Source: JANOXC01 sp031418215 (GTDB taxonomy: Bacteria > Bacteroidota > Bacteroidia > AKYH767-A > OLB10). Taken from it: a stretch of 6,955 nt of DNA. The position numbers and the translations under genes are program-made. Under the pieces are notes generated by a model. The model saw only the letters and a program-made list of their open reading frames with translations. It was not told the DNA's origin and did no database searches. The stretch is taken from NCBI GenBank assembly GCA_031418215.1, contig JANOXC010000008.1:1-6955 (forward strand), given 5' to 3'. Numbering within the stretch: the first letter of the stretch is position 1; the number at the start of each line of letters is the position of its first letter. Positions 5,535 through 6,955 of the stretch are shown piece by piece.

Positions 5535-6755
5535 ATGATTTCCGTTTTTCATCCAACCGGTATTATCAAAGGAACTGTTAAACTACCGTCTTCAAAAAGT
5601 ATTAGTAACAGGGCTTTGATTATAAAAGCTATTTCAGGTCATGATTTTTCGATCAAGGATTTATCTGATTCAACGGATACAGAAACCCTTTTGAATTTAC
5701 TTTCTCAAAAGAGAAATGAATACGATTGCAGAGAAGGAGGTACTACCTTTCGTTTTTTACTAGCTTTAAAAGTATTACAGGGAGCGGAATGTATTCTCAC
5801 GGGTAGTGAACGTATGCAACAGCGTCCGGTTAAGCCGCTGGTTGATGCATTAAATGGATTAGGAGCTGACATTCACTATTTGGAAAATGATGGTTTTCCA
5901 CCTTTGAAAATAAATGCCGCTACTTTGAAGGGGAATGAAATAACAATTGATGCATCGGTAAGCAGCCAATTTATAAGTGCAATAATGATGATTGCACCGT
6001 CATTGCCACAAGGATTAACAATTCATCTTTCGGGAGAAATTGTTTCTCATTCTTATATTCTATTGACAAAACAAATAATGGAATACTTTGGTATCGCAAT
6101 TTCATTTACTGATAACACAATATATATTGCACATTGTCAATATATAAACCGCGATATTATCGTTGAAAAAGACTGGAGTGCAGCTTCGTATTGGTTTGAA
6201 ATGGCGGCTTTATCAAAGGAAACAGATTTATTACTGAATGGACTGAGTTTAGATAGCATGCAAGGGGATTGCCTGGTAGTTGATTTGACGAATGAGTTTG
6301 GTATAACGGTTAAGCAGGAAATCGGTGGTTTAAGAATCATAAAAAGTGATAAAGCAGCAACGCCAAATCATTTTGAATTTGACTTTATCAATCATCCCGA
6401 CCTGGCACAAACAATGGCTTTTCTTTGTGCGGCGAAGGGAGTTAACGGAAAATTTGAAGGTATACAATCTTTGAAAATAAAGGAAACAGACAGGGTAGTT
6501 GCTTTAAAGTTTGTTTTAGCTAAATTCGGATATGATTTGATTGAATCGGGAAATTCATTCTCATTGAAAAAAAACAATCAATCATTTAACGAGAAAGGAG
6601 CATTACCTGTTTTTAATGATCACCGGATGGCAATGGGTTTAGCGCCGCTTTCATTAACGTTTGGGAAATTAATTATTAAAGATCCTGATGTAGTAAATAA
6701 ATCATACCCCGGATTTTGGGATCAACTTAGGAATGTTGGTTTTGAAGTAGAGTAG
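5535..6755 (+). CDS. aroA: 3-phosphoshikimate 1-carboxyvinyltransferase (EPSP synthase)
   Basis: EPSP synthase transfers the enolpyruvyl group of phosphoenolpyruvate to shikimate-3-phosphate, the sixth shikimate step and the target of glyphosate. The 406-residue protein is of normal length. Recognisable sites, with E. coli equivalents, are: LPSSKSISNRAL (17-28; Lys21 and Arg26 for Lys22/Arg27), REGGTTFRFL (66-75; Gly69 for Gly96, Arg73 for Arg100), Arg97 (Arg124), SSQFISA (143-149; Gln145 for Gln171), HPDLAQTMA (287-295; Asp289 for Asp313), IKETDR (315-320; Glu317 and Arg320 for Glu341/Arg344), NDHRMAM (361-367; Arg364 for Arg386), and Lys389 (Lys411). The catalytic set therefore appears intact. 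In the phosphoenolpyruvate loop, Glu67 and Phe74 sit where E. coli has Asn94 and Pro101. The ATG begins 1 nt after the aroB stop, so it is the third gene of the operon and probably translationally coupled. Confidence 0.97.
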   Translation: MISVFHPTGIIKGTVKLPSSKSISNRALIIKAISGHDFSIKDLSDSTDTETLLNLLSQKRNEYDCREGGTTFRFLLALKVLQGAECILTGSERMQQRPVKPLVDALNGLGADIHYLENDGFPPLKINAATLKGNEITIDASVSSQFISAIMMIAPSLPQGLTIHLSGEIVSHSYILLTKQIMEYFGIAISFTDNTIYIAHCQYINRDIIVEKDWSAASYWFEMAALSKETDLLLNGLSLDSMQGDCLVVDLTNEFGITVKQEIGGLRIIKSDKAATPNHFEFDFINHPDLAQTMAFLCAAKGVNGKFEGIQSLKIKETDRVVALKFVLAKFGYDLIESGNSFSLKKNNQSFNEKGALPVFNDHRMAMGLAPLSLTFGKLIIKDPDVVNKSYPGFWDQLRNVGFEVE

Positions 6756-6761
6756 AACTTG

Positions 6762-6804
6762 TAATTGTTCCAAAAATCGCCATTGCGTGCAACTTGAACA
6801 ATTA
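6762..6804 (+). terminator. Weak 9-bp inverted repeat just after the aro operon
   Basis: TAATTGTTC (6762-6770) is exactly complementary to GAACAATTA (6796-6804), with a 25-nt loop. It starts 7 bp after the aroA stop and could form a loose hairpin in the 3' end of the operon mRNA. There is no T-run after it, and the right arm lies inside the first 74-bp repeat unit, so a canonical intrinsic terminator is doubtful. Confidence 0.25.
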
Positions 6805-6921
6805 ACTTCAATCGAAAATTAAGCTGTAGCGAAGCAATCTATTCAATAAATCGACATTGCGAGCTACTTGAACCATTATTCTCAGACGAAAAACAACCAG
6901 TAGCGAAGCAATCTTTCCACT
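6774..6921. repeat. Two head-to-tail copies of a 74-bp degenerate repeat
   Basis: Unit 1 (6774-6847) and unit 2 (6848-6921) align without gaps at 58 of 74 positions. Both begin AAATCGxCATTGCGxGC, share ACTTGAAC and CGAAAA, and share an exact 15-bp block, GTAGCGAAGCAATCT, at 6826-6840 and 6900-6914. The words CATTGCGAG and GTAGCGAAGCAATCT are familiar from a dispersed intergenic palindromic repeat in many Bacteroidota and some other genomes. In that repeat I recall the two words as closer together; here about 38 bp of shared sequence separates them. It is non-coding and located directly after the aro operon. It is probably a mobile or REP-like intergenic element that has been tandemly duplicated and has since diverged. 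Confidence 0.75.
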
Positions 6922-6955
6922 TGCAGAGGAAACATTCTATTCATGAGATTGCTTC
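6905..6955. repeat. Inverted partner of the repeat, cut by the window end
   Basis: GAAGCAATCT in unit 2 (6905-6914) is exactly complementary to AGATTGCTTC (6946-6955), with 31 bp between them. The second arm reaches the last base of the window, so the inverted repeat probably continues outside it (GCTACTGG... would be expected if the whole shared block is inverted). This gives the element the direct-direct-inverted layout of a palindromic intergenic repeat able to form a hairpin in either strand's RNA. Confidence 0.6.

Noticed and set aside
6774..6955. CRISPR array
   Set aside because: There are only two diverged 74-bp units with no unique spacers between short identical repeats; the sequence fits an intergenic palindromic repeat.
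1..6955. Novel defence, secretion or biosynthetic system
   Set aside because: All large genes are recognisable housekeeping or generic envelope proteins. There are no recombinases, toxin-antitoxin pairs, nucleases, reverse transcriptases or unusual clusters.

Overview
The window looks like a chromosomal segment from an AT-rich member of the Bacteroidota, probably near the Chitinophagales/Sphingobacteriales, though this is inferred from gene types and not from a marker gene. The signs are a 3-deoxy-7-phosphoheptulonate (DAHP) synthase with a chorismate mutase fused at its C-terminus, a small secreted barrel-like protein with the DxITKKD...EIKY N-terminal domain common in that phylum, A-rich leaders with few Shine-Dalgarno sites, and a perfect TAnnTTTG promoter box.

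Layout. On the minus strand, reading right to left, are a stand-alone proline dehydrogenase (661-1839), an 87-residue protein of unknown function (262-525), and the first 47 codons of what looks like an RND-efflux periplasmic adaptor, cut by the window edge (1-141). A 476-bp AT-rich divergent spacer (1840-2315) holds short direct and inverted repeats and a promoter for the first plus-strand gene. On the plus strand are a predicted outer-membrane or periplasmic barrel-like protein (2316-3212), then a tight three-gene shikimate cluster: DAHP synthase/chorismate mutase (3340-4458), aroB (4463-5533, TTG start) and aroA (5535-6755). The last 200 bp carry two head-to-tail copies of a 74-bp repeat plus the beginning of an inverted copy.

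How the genes work together. The three aro genes are separated by 4 and 1 nt and are almost certainly co-transcribed. They supply step 1 (DAHP synthase), step 2 (dehydroquinate synthase) and step 6 (EPSP synthase) of chorismate synthesis. The fused chorismate mutase draws chorismate towards prephenate, hence phenylalanine and tyrosine. Nineteen bp before the first start codon ends a 41-bp near-perfect AT-rich palindrome that overlaps a promoter-like element. It is the best candidate for regulatory structure here. The remaining genes are not obviously linked to this pathway.

I do not see a previously undescribed biological system in this window. Most of it is ordinary housekeeping sequence. 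The items most worth a second look are the palindrome before the aro operon, the 74-bp tandem repeat after it, the structured divergent spacer, and the two uncharacterised proteins.
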